From an uncultured Nocardioides sp. (GTDB taxonomy: Bacteria > Actinomycetota > Actinomycetes > Propionibacteriales > Nocardioidaceae): a DNA stretch of 64,000 bases. The stretch covers positions 1,798,001 to 1,862,000 of the forward strand of contig NZ_CANKZF010000001.1 in NCBI RefSeq assembly GCF_947488515.1, given 5' to 3'. The position numbers and the translations under genes are program-made. The first letter of the stretch is position 1, and each line of letters begins with the position of its first letter. Under the pieces are notes generated by a model, which did not search any database, was not told the DNA's origin, and saw only the letters and a program-made list of their open reading frames with translations. Below, piece by piece: positions 1 to 7,854 of the stretch.

Positions 1-458
1 CGCTGCTTGCCACCGCCCAGCCCGACCGACGTCCTGAGCTGGTGGGCCAGGGCGCGCTCGACGGTCTCCGTCGGGTAGTCGCGGCGCACGTCGAGCGGGC
101 GTCGTACGTCCTCGCCGTGGACGACCTCCTCGACGAGCCGGCTGTCGAGCGGCGCAGGAGGAGTCGTACGCCGTCCGACCACGGCCCGGAGTCGGTCGAG
201 CGTCTCGGCCGGGGTCGCCCCCTTCTCACGGGCGACGCCGGCGTCGTTCTGCCGGTCGAAGTCGAAGCGTGCGCGCACCATGGCGGCCACGATGCCGAGC
301 CGGGTGGTGCGGGCGTTGTCGACGAGGTGGGCGGCGACGTCGTGGACCGTCCAACCGCCGCACCACGACGGCAGCTCCCACTGCTCGTCGGTCAGCCCGG
401 CCAGGTCCTCGACCAGCGCCTCGCGCTCGCGGCGCACCAGCTCCCACACGTCCGTCAT
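1..458 (-). CDS. Mycothiol-dependent maleylpyruvate isomerase family protein, partial (C-terminus outside window)
   Basis: The minus-strand frame opens at an ATG at 458 and stays open to the window edge, giving about 152 residues beginning MTDVWELVRREREALVEDL. The first 50 residues carry the helix and the WTVHDVAAHLVDN segment typical of the DinB-fold mycothiol-dependent maleylpyruvate isomerase N-terminal domain, in which the H of VAAHL is a metal ligand. A later EEVVHGEDVRRPL segment matches the family's HxxDVRR-like motif. Family members use mycothiol as a cofactor in the cytoplasm; the substrate cannot be told from sequence. The stop codon and the C-terminal domain lie beyond position 1. 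A short gap separates it from the PspC gene upstream on the same strand. Confidence 0.75.
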   Translation of the reverse strand, partial: MTDVWELVRREREALVEDLAGLTDEQWELPSWCGGWTVHDVAAHLVDNARTTRLGIVAAMVRARFDFDRQNDAGVAREKGATPAETLDRLRAVVGRRTTPPAPLDSRLVEEVVHGEDVRRPLDVRRDYPTETVERALAHQLRTSVGLGGGKQ

Positions 459-517
459 GCCGTCAGCCTGTCAGGGCCCGGTGACAGCGCACGGCCGACG
501 GGCGAGCGGCCCTGCCG

Positions 518-766
518 TCAGCGCAGGTGCGGGGCGGCCGCGGCGGCCTCGATGCTGTCCTCGGACGGCATCAGGAACCACAGCAGCGGGTAGACGAGGA
601 TCTGGCTGCCCGGCAACACGAAGAGCGTCACGACGAACAGCAGCCGCGTCACCCACGGCGTGAGCCCGAAGCGACGGCCGACGCCGGCGCAGACGCCGGC
701 GATGATCGCCTTGTCGGTCGAGCGGACGAGGCCCTGGCGGGCGAGGGAGGTGCGGATCTTTTCCAT
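518..766 (-). CDS. PspC domain membrane protein
   Basis: The 82-residue product shows the PspC signature: an N-terminal cytosolic TDKAIIAGVCAGVGRRFG segment, followed by one hydrophobic span (RLLFVVTLFVLPGSQILVYPLLWFLMP). PspC proteins are small inner-membrane proteins linked to envelope stress sensing; in actinobacteria the role of stand-alone PspC domains is poorly known. I chose the ATG at 766 because the domain begins right after it; an in-frame GTG/ATG at 802 would add 12 residues with no family match. A GGAGG lies only one base before the 766 start, so the exact start is uncertain. It has a same-strand neighbour on each side and no visible operon partner. Confidence 0.8.
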   Translation of the reverse strand: MEKIRTSLARQGLVRSTDKAIIAGVCAGVGRRFGLTPWVTRLLFVVTLFVLPGSQILVYPLLWFLMPSEDSIEAAAAAPHLR

Positions 767-847
767 GCCTCCAGCATGCGCCGCCGGGGCACGCAGCACC
801 ATCGGGGTCAGCCCCTGCCCGACCCGGAGCCGACCCGGACGGCCCGG

Positions 848-2077
848 TCAGACCAGGCGTCCGTGCTCCCCGGTGACCTCGCGCAGCCGCGCCGCCAGGT
901 CGGCGGTCAACATCCCGGGTGCCAGCTGCCACGACCAGGTGGCCGCGGTGCCCGGGGTGTTCATCCGGGCCTCCGAGCCCAGCGACAGCACGTCCTGGGC
1001 CTGCACGACCACCAGCCGGCACGGCGCCGCGTGCGCGAGCCGGATCAGGGCCCAGGCCGGGTCGGGGTCGGTGATGCCGGCCGTACGACAGGCGCGGCGC
1101 GCCTCGCGTCGACGTCGCTCCGGGAGGGTGTCCCACCAGCCGACGACGGTGTCGTTGTCGTGGGTGCCGGTGTAGACGACCTGGTCGCGGCGCAGGTTCT
1201 CCGGCTCGTGGCGCCGGTCCTCGCCGTCGGGGTCGAAGGCGAACTGCAGGACACCCATGCCGGGGAAGCCCAGCGCGTCGCGCAGGCCCTCGACCGGCGC
1301 GTCGATGACGCCGAGGTCCTCGGCGACGACCGGCAGCGGGCCGAGCCGCGCGGACGCCGCGTCGAAGACCGCGCGGCCGGGCCCCGGCTCCCACCGACCG
1401 TGCTCGGCCGTGGCGTCGCCGGCCGGGACCGCCCAGAACGACTCGAAACCCCGGAAGTGGTCGATGCGGACGAGGTCGTGGAGGGCGAGGTGGCGGCGCA
1501 GGCGCTCGACCCACCACCGGTGCCCGTCGGCCGCCATGGCCGCCCAGTCGTAGAGCGGGTTCCCCCACAGCTGGCCGGTGTCGCTGTAGGCGTCGGGCGG
1601 CACCCCGGCCACGGCGTCGTCGCGGAACAGGTCGGGCCAGGTCGCGGCGTCGGCGCTCCCGGCAGCCACGTAGATCGGGATGTCGCCCATCACCTGCACG
1701 CCGTGGTCGGCGGCGAAGGTCCGCAGCGCGGCCCACTCCCGCTCGAACCGCACCTGGTCGGTCAGGTCGCCGCCGTGCGCCGCCCATGACCCGGCCCAGT
1801 AGGCGTGCTCGTCGGCGAAGGCCGCGACCTCGTCGTCGGTGACCGGCGCGCCCGGGTCCTCGAGCAGGCCGGGCCACGCGGCGAAGGCGGACGGCGAGGC
1901 GTACGGCGACCCGTGCGCGTCGGGCACGGTCAGCGGCAGGACCTGCCAGACCGTCTGCCCGGCGGCCGACAGCCACCGCACGAAGTCGCGGGCCGGCTCC
2001 CCGAGCCGCCCGCCCGGCAGCGAGGTGACGTGCAGCTGGACGCCGGCGGCCCGGTCGGGGATGCCTCGGATGGCCAT
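848..2077 (-). CDS. malQ: 4-alpha-glucanotransferase (GH77), short form
   Basis: The 409-residue protein is a GH77 amylomaltase that transfers alpha-1,4-glucan chains in cytoplasmic maltodextrin/glycogen metabolism. It keeps the catalytic set: the nucleophile D206 in RIDHFRGF, the acid/base E253 in VVAEDLG, and the stabiliser D307 in GTHDNDT. SPYASPSAFA near the N-terminus and WGNPLYDW are also family motifs. At 409 residues it is shorter than the usual ~500-residue form and lacks the N-terminal extension of the ~700-residue actinobacterial MalQ, so it is a minimal barrel. It diverges from the DUF1992 gene with about 80 bp between them. No other maltose genes are adjacent. Confidence 0.9.
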   Translation of the reverse strand: MAIRGIPDRAAGVQLHVTSLPGGRLGEPARDFVRWLSAAGQTVWQVLPLTVPDAHGSPYASPSAFAAWPGLLEDPGAPVTDDEVAAFADEHAYWAGSWAAHGGDLTDQVRFEREWAALRTFAADHGVQVMGDIPIYVAAGSADAATWPDLFRDDAVAGVPPDAYSDTGQLWGNPLYDWAAMAADGHRWWVERLRRHLALHDLVRIDHFRGFESFWAVPAGDATAEHGRWEPGPGRAVFDAASARLGPLPVVAEDLGVIDAPVEGLRDALGFPGMGVLQFAFDPDGEDRRHEPENLRRDQVVYTGTHDNDTVVGWWDTLPERRRREARRACRTAGITDPDPAWALIRLAHAAPCRLVVVQAQDVLSLGSEARMNTPGTAATWSWQLAPGMLTADLAARLREVTGEHGRLV

Positions 2078-2158
2078 GCGTCCACCCTGTCACGGGCTGG
2101 CCGCCACCAGCCCGGCCAGGACCGTGCCTTGCCCGGGCCGCGAACGTAGGGTGGCGAC

Positions 2159-2731
2159 ATGCCTGAGAACGACCGGGAGGACGGGTTCGAGGTGGCGGAC
2201 ACCGAGTCCGGACGACGTGACGCCGTGCGCGACGACCGCACCGGTCGCTCCGCTGCAGCGGCCCGGATCGCTCAGCAGGCGACCTGGGTGGACCTGCAGG
2301 TGCGCCAGGCGATGGAGCGCGGCGAGTTCGACGACCTGCCCGGACAGGGCAAGCCGATCGAGGACCTCGGCGTCGAGCACGACCCCGACTGGTGGGTCAA
2401 GAAGCTCGTCGAGCGAGAGAACATCGCCCTCCTGCCACCGGCCATCGCGCTGCGCAAGGAGGACGCCGAGCTCGACGGCCGGCTGGACGAGGTCACGGCC
2501 GAGAGCGAGGTGCGCCGCGAGGTCGAGGACTTCAACAAGCGGGTGATCGAGACCCGCCGGCAGCTGCAGGGCGGCCCGCCCGTGATCACCGCACCGCGTG
2601 ACGTCGACGCCGCGGTGGCCGCGTGGCGCGAGCGTCGTACGGCCCGGGTCGAGGCCCAGCGCGCAGCCGTCGCGGCCAGCCGCGCGGCACCGCGGAAGTC
2701 GTCGTGGTGGTCCCGCTGGCGCAGCCGCTGA
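2159..2731 (+). CDS. DUF1992 family protein (DnaJC28-like conserved domain)
   Basis: The 190-residue protein contains the DUF1992 block from about residue 40: RIAQQATWVDLQVRQAMERG, then FDDLPGQGKPIEDL and a PDWWVKK segment, as in the conserved region of DnaJ homologue subfamily C member 28. The C-terminal half is helical, charged and Arg/Ala-rich, ending WRSR. No J domain, membrane segment or catalytic motif is visible, so the molecular role is unknown; a soluble helical protein is expected. The ATG at 2159 follows a short divergent promoter region shared with malQ. Confidence 0.8.
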   Translation: MPENDREDGFEVADTESGRRDAVRDDRTGRSAAAARIAQQATWVDLQVRQAMERGEFDDLPGQGKPIEDLGVEHDPDWWVKKLVERENIALLPPAIALRKEDAELDGRLDEVTAESEVRREVEDFNKRVIETRRQLQGGPPVITAPRDVDAAVAAWRERRTARVEAQRAAVAASRAAPRKSSWWSRWRSR

Positions 2732-2743
2732 ACGACGGGCGGG

Positions 2744-2928
2744 TCAGTCCCAGTCGAGCCCGCCGCGCCGCCACTCGTAGGCATAGGCGAGCGACAGGTT
2801 GAGGATGAACAGCACCACGGCGACGTAGCCGAAGCTGCCGAGGTGGTCGAAGTGCACCGCCACGGCACGAGGAACATGATCTCGACGTCGAAGATGATGA
2901 AGGTCATCGCGATCGTGTGGGAGGACAC
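2744..2928 (-). pseudogene. nuoA: nuoA remnant (C-terminal part of NADH-quinone oxidoreductase subunit A), frameshifted
   Basis: On the minus strand, one frame reads SHTIAMTFIIFDVEIMFLVPW and then loses homology; the next frame continues AVAVHFDHLGSFGYV and ends AYAYEWRRGGLDWD plus stop. Joined, these match the conserved last ~60 residues of NuoA (ITAMTFI-FDVEI-FLYPW, then HFDxLGTF and YVWRRGGLxWD). The break sits at the PW/AVHFD junction near 2862-2866, where the reading CCGTGGCGGTGCAC lacks one G compared with the expected CCGTGGGCGGTGCAC. The N-terminal half of NuoA is missing; upstream sequence is unrelated repeat DNA. No other nuo gene is near. I infer a decayed duplicate fragment, with the working nuo operon elsewhere. 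Confidence 0.75.
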
Positions 2929-2945
2929 GAGGACTTTGCACCCGA

Positions 2946-3021
2946 GTCTCCCGCTTCGCGACCCAGATCTAGGGTGACAAGCGGGAGAGTCCCCGGATAT
3001 CCGGGGACTTCAGCGGGAGAG
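2946..3021. repeat. Cluster of inverted and direct repeats upstream of the CitE-type gene pair
   Basis: A perfect 20-bp palindrome, GTCCCCGGATATCCGGGGAC, lies at 2989-3008. It is flanked by two direct copies of AGCGGGAGAG at 2980-2989 and 3012-3021, 32 bp apart. An inverted copy, GTCTCCCGCTT, sits at 2946-2956. All lie 47-122 bp before the ATG at 3068, so an operator or promoter role is possible. The edge of the nuoA relic lies immediately to the left, so the repeats may instead mark the scar of a rearrangement. Confidence 0.5.
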
Positions 3022-3067
3022 ACATGCGTCATATCCCGGGCCCGGCGGGCGACGGTAGTTTGCGGCC

Positions 3068-4162
3068 ATGACACGCCCCGCCAAGGACTTCTTCGCTCCG
3101 CTCGCCGTCGGTGCGCCCACGCCGCTGCGCGAGATCCCGGCCCGACCGAGTCGCGCCATCCACTTCTTCGATCCGGGCAACGAGAAGATGGCCGCCAAGG
3201 TGCCCGACATGGTCGGCACGGTCGACGTGCTGCTCGGCAACCTCGAGGACGCGGTGAAGGCGGAGAACAAGGAGAAGTCGCGCCAGGGCCTCGTCGACAT
3301 CGGGAAGGCGACTGACTTCGGACCCACGCAGTTCTGGACCCGGATCAACTCGCTCGACAGCCCGTGGGTGCTCGACGACCTCACCACCCTGGTGCCCGAG
3401 ATCGGCGACAAGCTCGACGTGATCATGGTTCCGAAGGTGCAGGGCGCGGAGGACATCCACTACATCGACCGCCTGCTCGCTCAGCTCGAGGCGAAGGCCG
3501 GCCTCGACCGGCCGATCCTGGTGCACGCGATCCTGGAGACGGCGCGCGGCGTGGCGAACATCGAGGAGATCTGCGCCGCCAGCCCACGCATGCAGGGCCT
3601 GTCGCTCGGTCCGGCCGACCTGGCCGCGGACCGCCGGATGAAGACGACGCGCGTCGGCGGCGGGCACCCCGGCTACCTCGTGCGCCAGGACCCGGTGCGT
3701 GACGACCTCGGCGTGCCGCAGTACGACGCCCAGCGGACGTCGTACCAGCAGGACCTGTGGCACTACACGATCGCGCGCATGGTCGACGCGTGCGCGATGC
3801 ACGGCATCTACCCCTACTACGGGCCGTTCGGCGACATCAAGGACACCGTCGCGTGCGAGGACCAGTTCCGCAACGCGTTCCTCCTCGGCTGTGTCGGCGC
3901 CTGGAGCCTGCACCCGGCGCAGATCACGATCGCCAACAAGGTCTTCTCCCCCAGCGTCGAGGACGTCGCCCATGCGCGACGGGTGATCGCCGCGATGGGC
4001 GACGGCACCGGTGCGGTGATGATCGACGGGAAGATGGAGGACGACGCCTCGGTGAAGCAGTGCCAGGTGATGGTCGCCCTTGCTGAGGAGCTCGCCGCGA
4101 TCGACCCCGAGCTGAAGAAGCAGTACGACGCCAGCTCCTCGGACGGAGAGGTGCAGGCATGA
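3068..4162 (+). CDS. HpcH/HpaI aldolase (CitE) family protein, probable malyl-CoA/beta-methylmalyl-CoA lyase
   Basis: This 364-residue TIM-barrel protein belongs to the CitE/malyl-CoA lyase family, which makes or cleaves malyl-CoA or beta-methylmalyl-CoA (glyoxylate plus acetyl- or propionyl-CoA). Visible signatures are FFDPGNEKMAAKVPDMVGTV near the start, LGNLEDAVKAENK, FWTRINSLDSPW with the CoA-binding Arg, the Mg ligands in ILETARGVANIEEI and LGPADLAADR, and WSLHPAQI. The length and the TRVGGGHPGYLV insertion resemble the longer malyl-CoA lyases rather than the ~290-residue CitE. Its stop overlaps the next gene's start (ATGA), so the two are translationally coupled. The pair suggests glyoxylate/ethylmalonyl-CoA-type acetate assimilation, which is an inference, as no other pathway gene is in the window. 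Confidence 0.8.
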   Translation: MTRPAKDFFAPLAVGAPTPLREIPARPSRAIHFFDPGNEKMAAKVPDMVGTVDVLLGNLEDAVKAENKEKSRQGLVDIGKATDFGPTQFWTRINSLDSPWVLDDLTTLVPEIGDKLDVIMVPKVQGAEDIHYIDRLLAQLEAKAGLDRPILVHAILETARGVANIEEICAASPRMQGLSLGPADLAADRRMKTTRVGGGHPGYLVRQDPVRDDLGVPQYDAQRTSYQQDLWHYTIARMVDACAMHGIYPYYGPFGDIKDTVACEDQFRNAFLLGCVGAWSLHPAQITIANKVFSPSVEDVAHARRVIAAMGDGTGAVMIDGKMEDDASVKQCQVMVALAEELAAIDPELKKQYDASSSDGEVQA

Positions 4163-5040
4163 GGCGCCAGGAGACGACGTTCACGCCCCTCCGCTCGGTC
4201 CTCTACATGCCGAGCTCCAACGAGCGCGCGCTCGAGAAGGCCAGGACGATCGCCTGCGACGGCCTGATCCTCGACCTCGAGGACGCCGTGGCGCCCGACG
4301 CCAAGCCGGCTGCCCGCGAGGCGGCGGCCGCCGCTGCGGCCAGCGGCGACTACGGGCGTCGTACGGTCACCATCCGGGTCAACGGCCTCGGCACCCAGTG
4401 GCACGACGACGACATCGTCGCCGCCAGCCAGGCCGGACCCGCCGCGATCGTGGTCCCCAAGGTCGACAGCGCCGACGACGTCGCGCGGCTGGTCACCGCG
4501 ATGGAGAAGGCCGGTGCGCCCGACCACACCCGTCTCTGGGCGATGGTCGAGACCCCGGTCGCGATCCTCGACGCCCTCGCCATCGCGCGGGCGTCGGAGC
4601 GGATCGGCGCCTTCGTCCTCGGCACCAACGACCTGGTCAAGGAGCTCTACGCCGAGCACGTGCCGGGCCGCGCGCCGATCCTGCCCAGCCTGCACACCGC
4701 CCTGCTCGCCGGCCGGGCCGCGGGCATCGCCGTCATCGACGGCGTGTACAACGACGTCAGGGACGCCGACGGCTTCCTCGCCGAGTGCGAGCAGGGCCGC
4801 CAGATGGGCTTCGACGGCAAGACGCTCATCCACCCCGGCCAGGTCGAGGGCGCCAACGCCGCCTTCGCCCCGAGCGAGCAGGCGGTCGACGACGCCCGCG
4901 GCCTGATCGCCGCCTGGGAGGACGGCCAGGGTGCGGGCGTGGTGACCTTCAACGGCAAGATGGTGGAGAACCTCCACGTCGAGTCCGCACGGCGCACACT
5001 GGCCATCGACGAGGCGATCAAGGCGCTCGGCACGGACTGA
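4159..5040 (+). CDS. CoA ester lyase (CitE-like), possible (S)-malyl-CoA thioesterase
   Basis: The 293-residue product has the compact CitE fold: LRSVLYMPSSNERALEKA, the DGLILDLEDAVAP motif, TIRVNG, the Mg-binding MVETPVAI and LGTNDLVKE, and GFDGKTLIHPGQVE near the C-terminus. It matches the citrate lyase beta/Mcl2-like group, whose members include (S)-malyl-CoA thioesterase. Coupling to the larger malyl-CoA lyase upstream (4-bp ATGA overlap) mirrors the lyase plus thioesterase (Mcl1/Mcl2) partnership that yields free malate from glyoxylate and acetyl-CoA. Citramalyl-CoA lyase or an accessory lyase are alternatives. No citrate lyase alpha or acyl-carrier subunits are nearby, which argues against true citrate lyase. 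Confidence 0.8.
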   Translation: MRRQETTFTPLRSVLYMPSSNERALEKARTIACDGLILDLEDAVAPDAKPAAREAAAAAAASGDYGRRTVTIRVNGLGTQWHDDDIVAASQAGPAAIVVPKVDSADDVARLVTAMEKAGAPDHTRLWAMVETPVAILDALAIARASERIGAFVLGTNDLVKELYAEHVPGRAPILPSLHTALLAGRAAGIAVIDGVYNDVRDADGFLAECEQGRQMGFDGKTLIHPGQVEGANAAFAPSEQAVDDARGLIAAWEDGQGAGVVTFNGKMVENLHVESARRTLAIDEAIKALGTD

Positions 5041-5191
5041 GCGCGCTCCTGCCGGGTGGACAGAGCATGGACAGACCTTCACCCGTAGGGAGGATCCGAC
5101 TTTGCGAACCGGGCCGGGGACCGCCAGAGTGATCCGGCCCCGCCCAACGTGGGCCGGCCGCATCACCCCGCATCACCTAGGAGGCACACCC

Positions 5192-5335
5192 ATGATTGTC
5201 CTCGGACTGATCCTTCTCATCCTCGGACTCCTGCTCCCCCAGAGCATCCTGACGACCCTCGGCATCATCCTGATCGTCGTCGGCCTGGTCCTCAACTTCG
5301 TGCCGATCGGCGGCTCCTCCCGACGGGTCTGGTAG
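5192..5335 (+). CDS. Small DUF6131-like membrane protein
   Basis: The 47-residue peptide starts at ATG 5192, eight bases after a strong TAGGAGG ribosome site. It consists of two hydrophobic spans (MIVLGLILLILGLLLP and LTTLGIILIVVGLVLNFV) joined by QSI, ending in a short charged tail. This is the layout of the DUF6131 family of tiny actinobacterial membrane proteins of unknown role. An in-frame upstream extension to 5102 has no ribosome site and is not favoured. A strong hairpin follows the stop. Confidence 0.75.
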   Translation: MIVLGLILLILGLLLPQSILTTLGIILIVVGLVLNFVPIGGSSRRVW

Positions 5336-5358
5336 CGGCTCGCCACCACGTGGCGACA

Positions 5359-5389
5359 GGGCCCCGGACACCAGTGGTGTCCGGGGCCC
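5359..5389. terminator. Bidirectional hairpin terminator
   Basis: A perfect 14-bp inverted repeat (GGGCCCCGGACACC, loop AGT, GGTGTCCGGGGCCC) lies between the convergent DUF6131 and M48 genes. It starts 24 bp after one stop and ends 19 bp before the other. It has no T-run, as is common in high-GC actinobacteria. Confidence 0.75.
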
Positions 5390-5407
5390 AGCTGCGTCAC
5401 GGGACGG

Positions 5408-6436
5408 TCAGGCGCTCTCGGTGCCCCGGCGGAAGCGGTCGTTGATCCAGGTGCTGGCCGTGCCCATCCAGCCGGCGAGGTCGTGGACCAGTCGGCCGAG
5501 GGTGTCCTGGGTGCGCTCGAACGACGCGGTGTAGCTGGCGGCCGCCTCCTGCGCGGCGGCGCTCACCGACGCGGTGTCGTCGTCGGCCCGGCGCGGATAG
5601 TCGCCGCCGAGGATGGACGTGTAGGCGCCCGAGTCGATCCAGCGCCGCAGCTCGGTGGCCCGGACGACTGCGAAGGGGTGGCTCTGCTGCTGGAGCAGCG
5701 AGAGCTTGATCAGGGACTCGCGGACGTCGCCGCCCTCGTCGTACTCCGATCCCTGCTGGAGGAACGACGTGACGTCGAGCTCCTCGAGCATGCCCCCGCT
5801 CGCGATCTTCATGTGGGCGCGCAGGGCGGCGGTCGGGTCCTGGGTGGCCAGCAGGCCGGCGCGGTCGGCGGACAGCTCGGCCTTGCGCGACCACTCCAGC
5901 AGGCCGACGGTGACCATCCGGATGCCGATCGCGCCGCCGGGGACGGCGTAGAGCAGCCCGCCGAGGCCGAGGAGCCGCATCAGCAGCGTGCGGTAGACCG
6001 CGTGCCCGCTGACGGCGTGGCCGAGCTCGTGGCCGATCACGAACCGCAGCTCGTCGTCGTCGAAGTGGTGCACCAGGCCCGACGAGAGCACGATGATCGG
6101 CCGGTCCATGCCGATCGTGACGGCGCTGAGCGTCGGGTCGGCCTGGACGTACATCTCGGGCAGCACGCTGACGTCCAGGCTTCGGCCCACCTCGGCGAGC
6201 AGCCGCTGGAGTCGCGCGAACTGGCGCTCGTCGACACGCACCGCGGATCCGAGCAGGGTCACCCGCCCGGCCCGCTCGCGGAACACCCCCGACATGGTCT
6301 TCAGCAGCACGTCGAAGCCCTTGAGCTTGCGCAGAGCGACAAGGGCACCCTTGTCGGCGGGGTGCTCCCACGCTCGCGAGCTGATCTCCGTCAGGACGAC
6401 GCGCGTGCGCGCCGGCTTCTTCTCCCCCGATGCCAT
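5408..6436 (-). CDS. M48 family zinc metalloprotease
   Basis: The 342-residue protein is an M48 peptidase. It carries the zinc motif HELGH at residues 136-140 within RFVIGHELGHAVSGHA, and the third ligand E187 in EWSRKAELSADRAG. A hydrophobic stretch at about 151-180 (LLMRLLGLGGLLYAVPGGAIG) sits between the two, as in membrane-associated M48 enzymes. The N-terminal ~100 residues hold a conserved helical domain seen in Oma1/BepA-like cytosolic forms; there is no signal peptide. I chose the ATG at 6436 (MASGEKK) with AGGA eight bases upstream; an in-frame ATG at 6502 would add 22 unconserved residues. The substrate is unknown; membrane-protein quality control is the usual proposal. Confidence 0.85.
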   Translation of the reverse strand: MASGEKKPARTRVVLTEISSRAWEHPADKGALVALRKLKGFDVLLKTMSGVFRERAGRVTLLGSAVRVDERQFARLQRLLAEVGRSLDVSVLPEMYVQADPTLSAVTIGMDRPIIVLSSGLVHHFDDDELRFVIGHELGHAVSGHAVYRTLLMRLLGLGGLLYAVPGGAIGIRMVTVGLLEWSRKAELSADRAGLLATQDPTAALRAHMKIASGGMLEELDVTSFLQQGSEYDEGGDVRESLIKLSLLQQQSHPFAVVRATELRRWIDSGAYTSILGGDYPRRADDDTASVSAAAQEAAASYTASFERTQDTLGRLVHDLAGWMGTASTWINDRFRRGTESA

Positions 6437-6537
6437 GGAGGGATCCTGTCCTACGCGACCGCCGACTGTCGCGCGTTCGCCGGGACCGCTCCGAAATCGC
6501 ATGCCGACCGGCGACCTCGGGCGTCATCATTCTCCGC

Positions 6538-7827
6538 ATGGCCGGCACTCATCGCACGCACCACGTCGCGCTCGTCCGCGGCGACACCGTCCTGGTCGCC
6601 GCCGACGGGTCGCTGCCGAGCTTCGTGCAGGACCTCGAGGACGACGACGCCCCCGAGCCCACGGCGTACGCCACCACACTGGCCGGTCGCGGGGTTCACG
6701 TGGCACCGGTCGTGACGCTGCCGCAGGAGGACCCGGAGCGCCGGCCGGACCGGCTCCACGTCCTCGCGCTGCGCGACGGAGCGCCGGCGGGTGCCGAGTG
6801 GCGGCGGGTGGACGACCTCGCCGAGCCGATGCGATCGCCGGTCCGCACCGCGCTCGAGCAGTACGACGGTGAGGCCCCGCTCCGACGACCCGACTGGTTC
6901 CGTCCCGGCTGGCACGACCGCGTCGAGGCATGGGTGGACGACGAGCTGGCCGGGACCGGTCGTCGGCGCACCGACCCGCTCCGCACGCACCGGGTCTGGA
7001 GCATCTCGGCCGTGTTCGAGGTCCCGACCGACCGCGGCACGTTGTGGTTCAAGGCGTGCTGCGACCACTTCATCGCCGAGGCGGCCATCGTGCGTCGGCT
7101 CGCCGACCGGATCGGGCACCTCGTCCCCGTGCTGGCCGGGGTGGACGACCAGGCCGGCTGGATGCTCATGGAGCCACTTCGTGGTGCCTCCGACCGCGAC
7201 CGGGCCGCGGGTGCGGTCGACGCAGCCGCGCCGCGGTGGGGGCGAGCGCAGGTCGCCGCACTCGAGTGGCTGGACGAGCTGCGCGCGGCGGGCTGCCCCG
7301 AACGAGGCCTGGAGACCACGCTCGAGGCGTGGCACGCCGTCCTGGCCGGCAGCCCGGAGATGGCTCTGCTGACCGACGCCGAGCGGCAGGAGCTGCCGAC
7401 CGCCACCGGGCGCGCCGAGGCGCTGGTGCGCGAGTTCTGGGCATGCGGGCTGCCGGACGCCCTCTCGCACGGCGACCTGCACCCCGGCAACGTCGCCTAC
7501 GACGGGCGCGAGCTGCGGATCTTCGACTGGACGGACGGCTGCGTCACCCACCCGTTCCTCGACGGCAGCCACCTGGCGCGCGTGCTGGACTGGTACGGGA
7601 CCGCCGAGGGCGAGGCGGACCGGGTGATGCAGGCGCACGCGCAACCGTGGCGCGACGCCTTCCCCGACGCCGACGTCGACCGCGCGCTCGAGCTCGCCCC
7701 GCTGGCCGACCTCGTCTTCCAGACCGTCACCTTCGCGCACATCGCGGAGTCGGCCGAGGACGGGTCCGACGACTTCCTCGGGACCGTCGCCCGCCTCACC
7801 AGCGCGTTGCTCGAGCAGGTCCGCTGA
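6538..7827 (+). CDS. Aminoglycoside phosphotransferase (APH)-fold kinase-like protein
   Basis: The 429-residue protein ends with a clear APH/choline kinase fold: the catalytic loop ALSHGDLHPGNVAYDG with D313, and the metal-binding LRIFDWTD with D330. The N-terminal ~130 residues (MAGTHRTHHVALVRGDTVLV) are a separate small alpha/beta domain I do not recognise. A middle part (SISAVFEVPTDRGTLWFKAC) carries the beta-strand Lys (FKAC) expected for ATP binding. This architecture occurs in actinobacterial uncharacterised phosphotransferases and does not by itself mean antibiotic resistance. The start at 6538 is chosen over an upstream extension that would overlap the divergent M48 gene. Confidence 0.8.
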   Translation: MAGTHRTHHVALVRGDTVLVAADGSLPSFVQDLEDDDAPEPTAYATTLAGRGVHVAPVVTLPQEDPERRPDRLHVLALRDGAPAGAEWRRVDDLAEPMRSPVRTALEQYDGEAPLRRPDWFRPGWHDRVEAWVDDELAGTGRRRTDPLRTHRVWSISAVFEVPTDRGTLWFKACCDHFIAEAAIVRRLADRIGHLVPVLAGVDDQAGWMLMEPLRGASDRDRAAGAVDAAAPRWGRAQVAALEWLDELRAAGCPERGLETTLEAWHAVLAGSPEMALLTDAERQELPTATGRAEALVREFWACGLPDALSHGDLHPGNVAYDGRELRIFDWTDGCVTHPFLDGSHLARVLDWYGTAEGEADRVMQAHAQPWRDAFPDADVDRALELAPLADLVFQTVTFAHIAESAEDGSDDFLGTVARLTSALLEQVR

Positions 7828-7854
7828 CCACCCGTGCTGGCGGGCAGCGGGCCG

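Noticed and set aside
3068..5040. Citrate lyase operon.
   Set aside because: There are no alpha or gamma subunits, ligase or CitX; the first gene is too long and has malyl-CoA-lyase-type features.
6538..7827. Aminoglycoside resistance gene.
   Set aside because: The fold is shared by many small-molecule and macromolecule kinases; nothing specific to aminoglycosides is visible and there is no mobile context.
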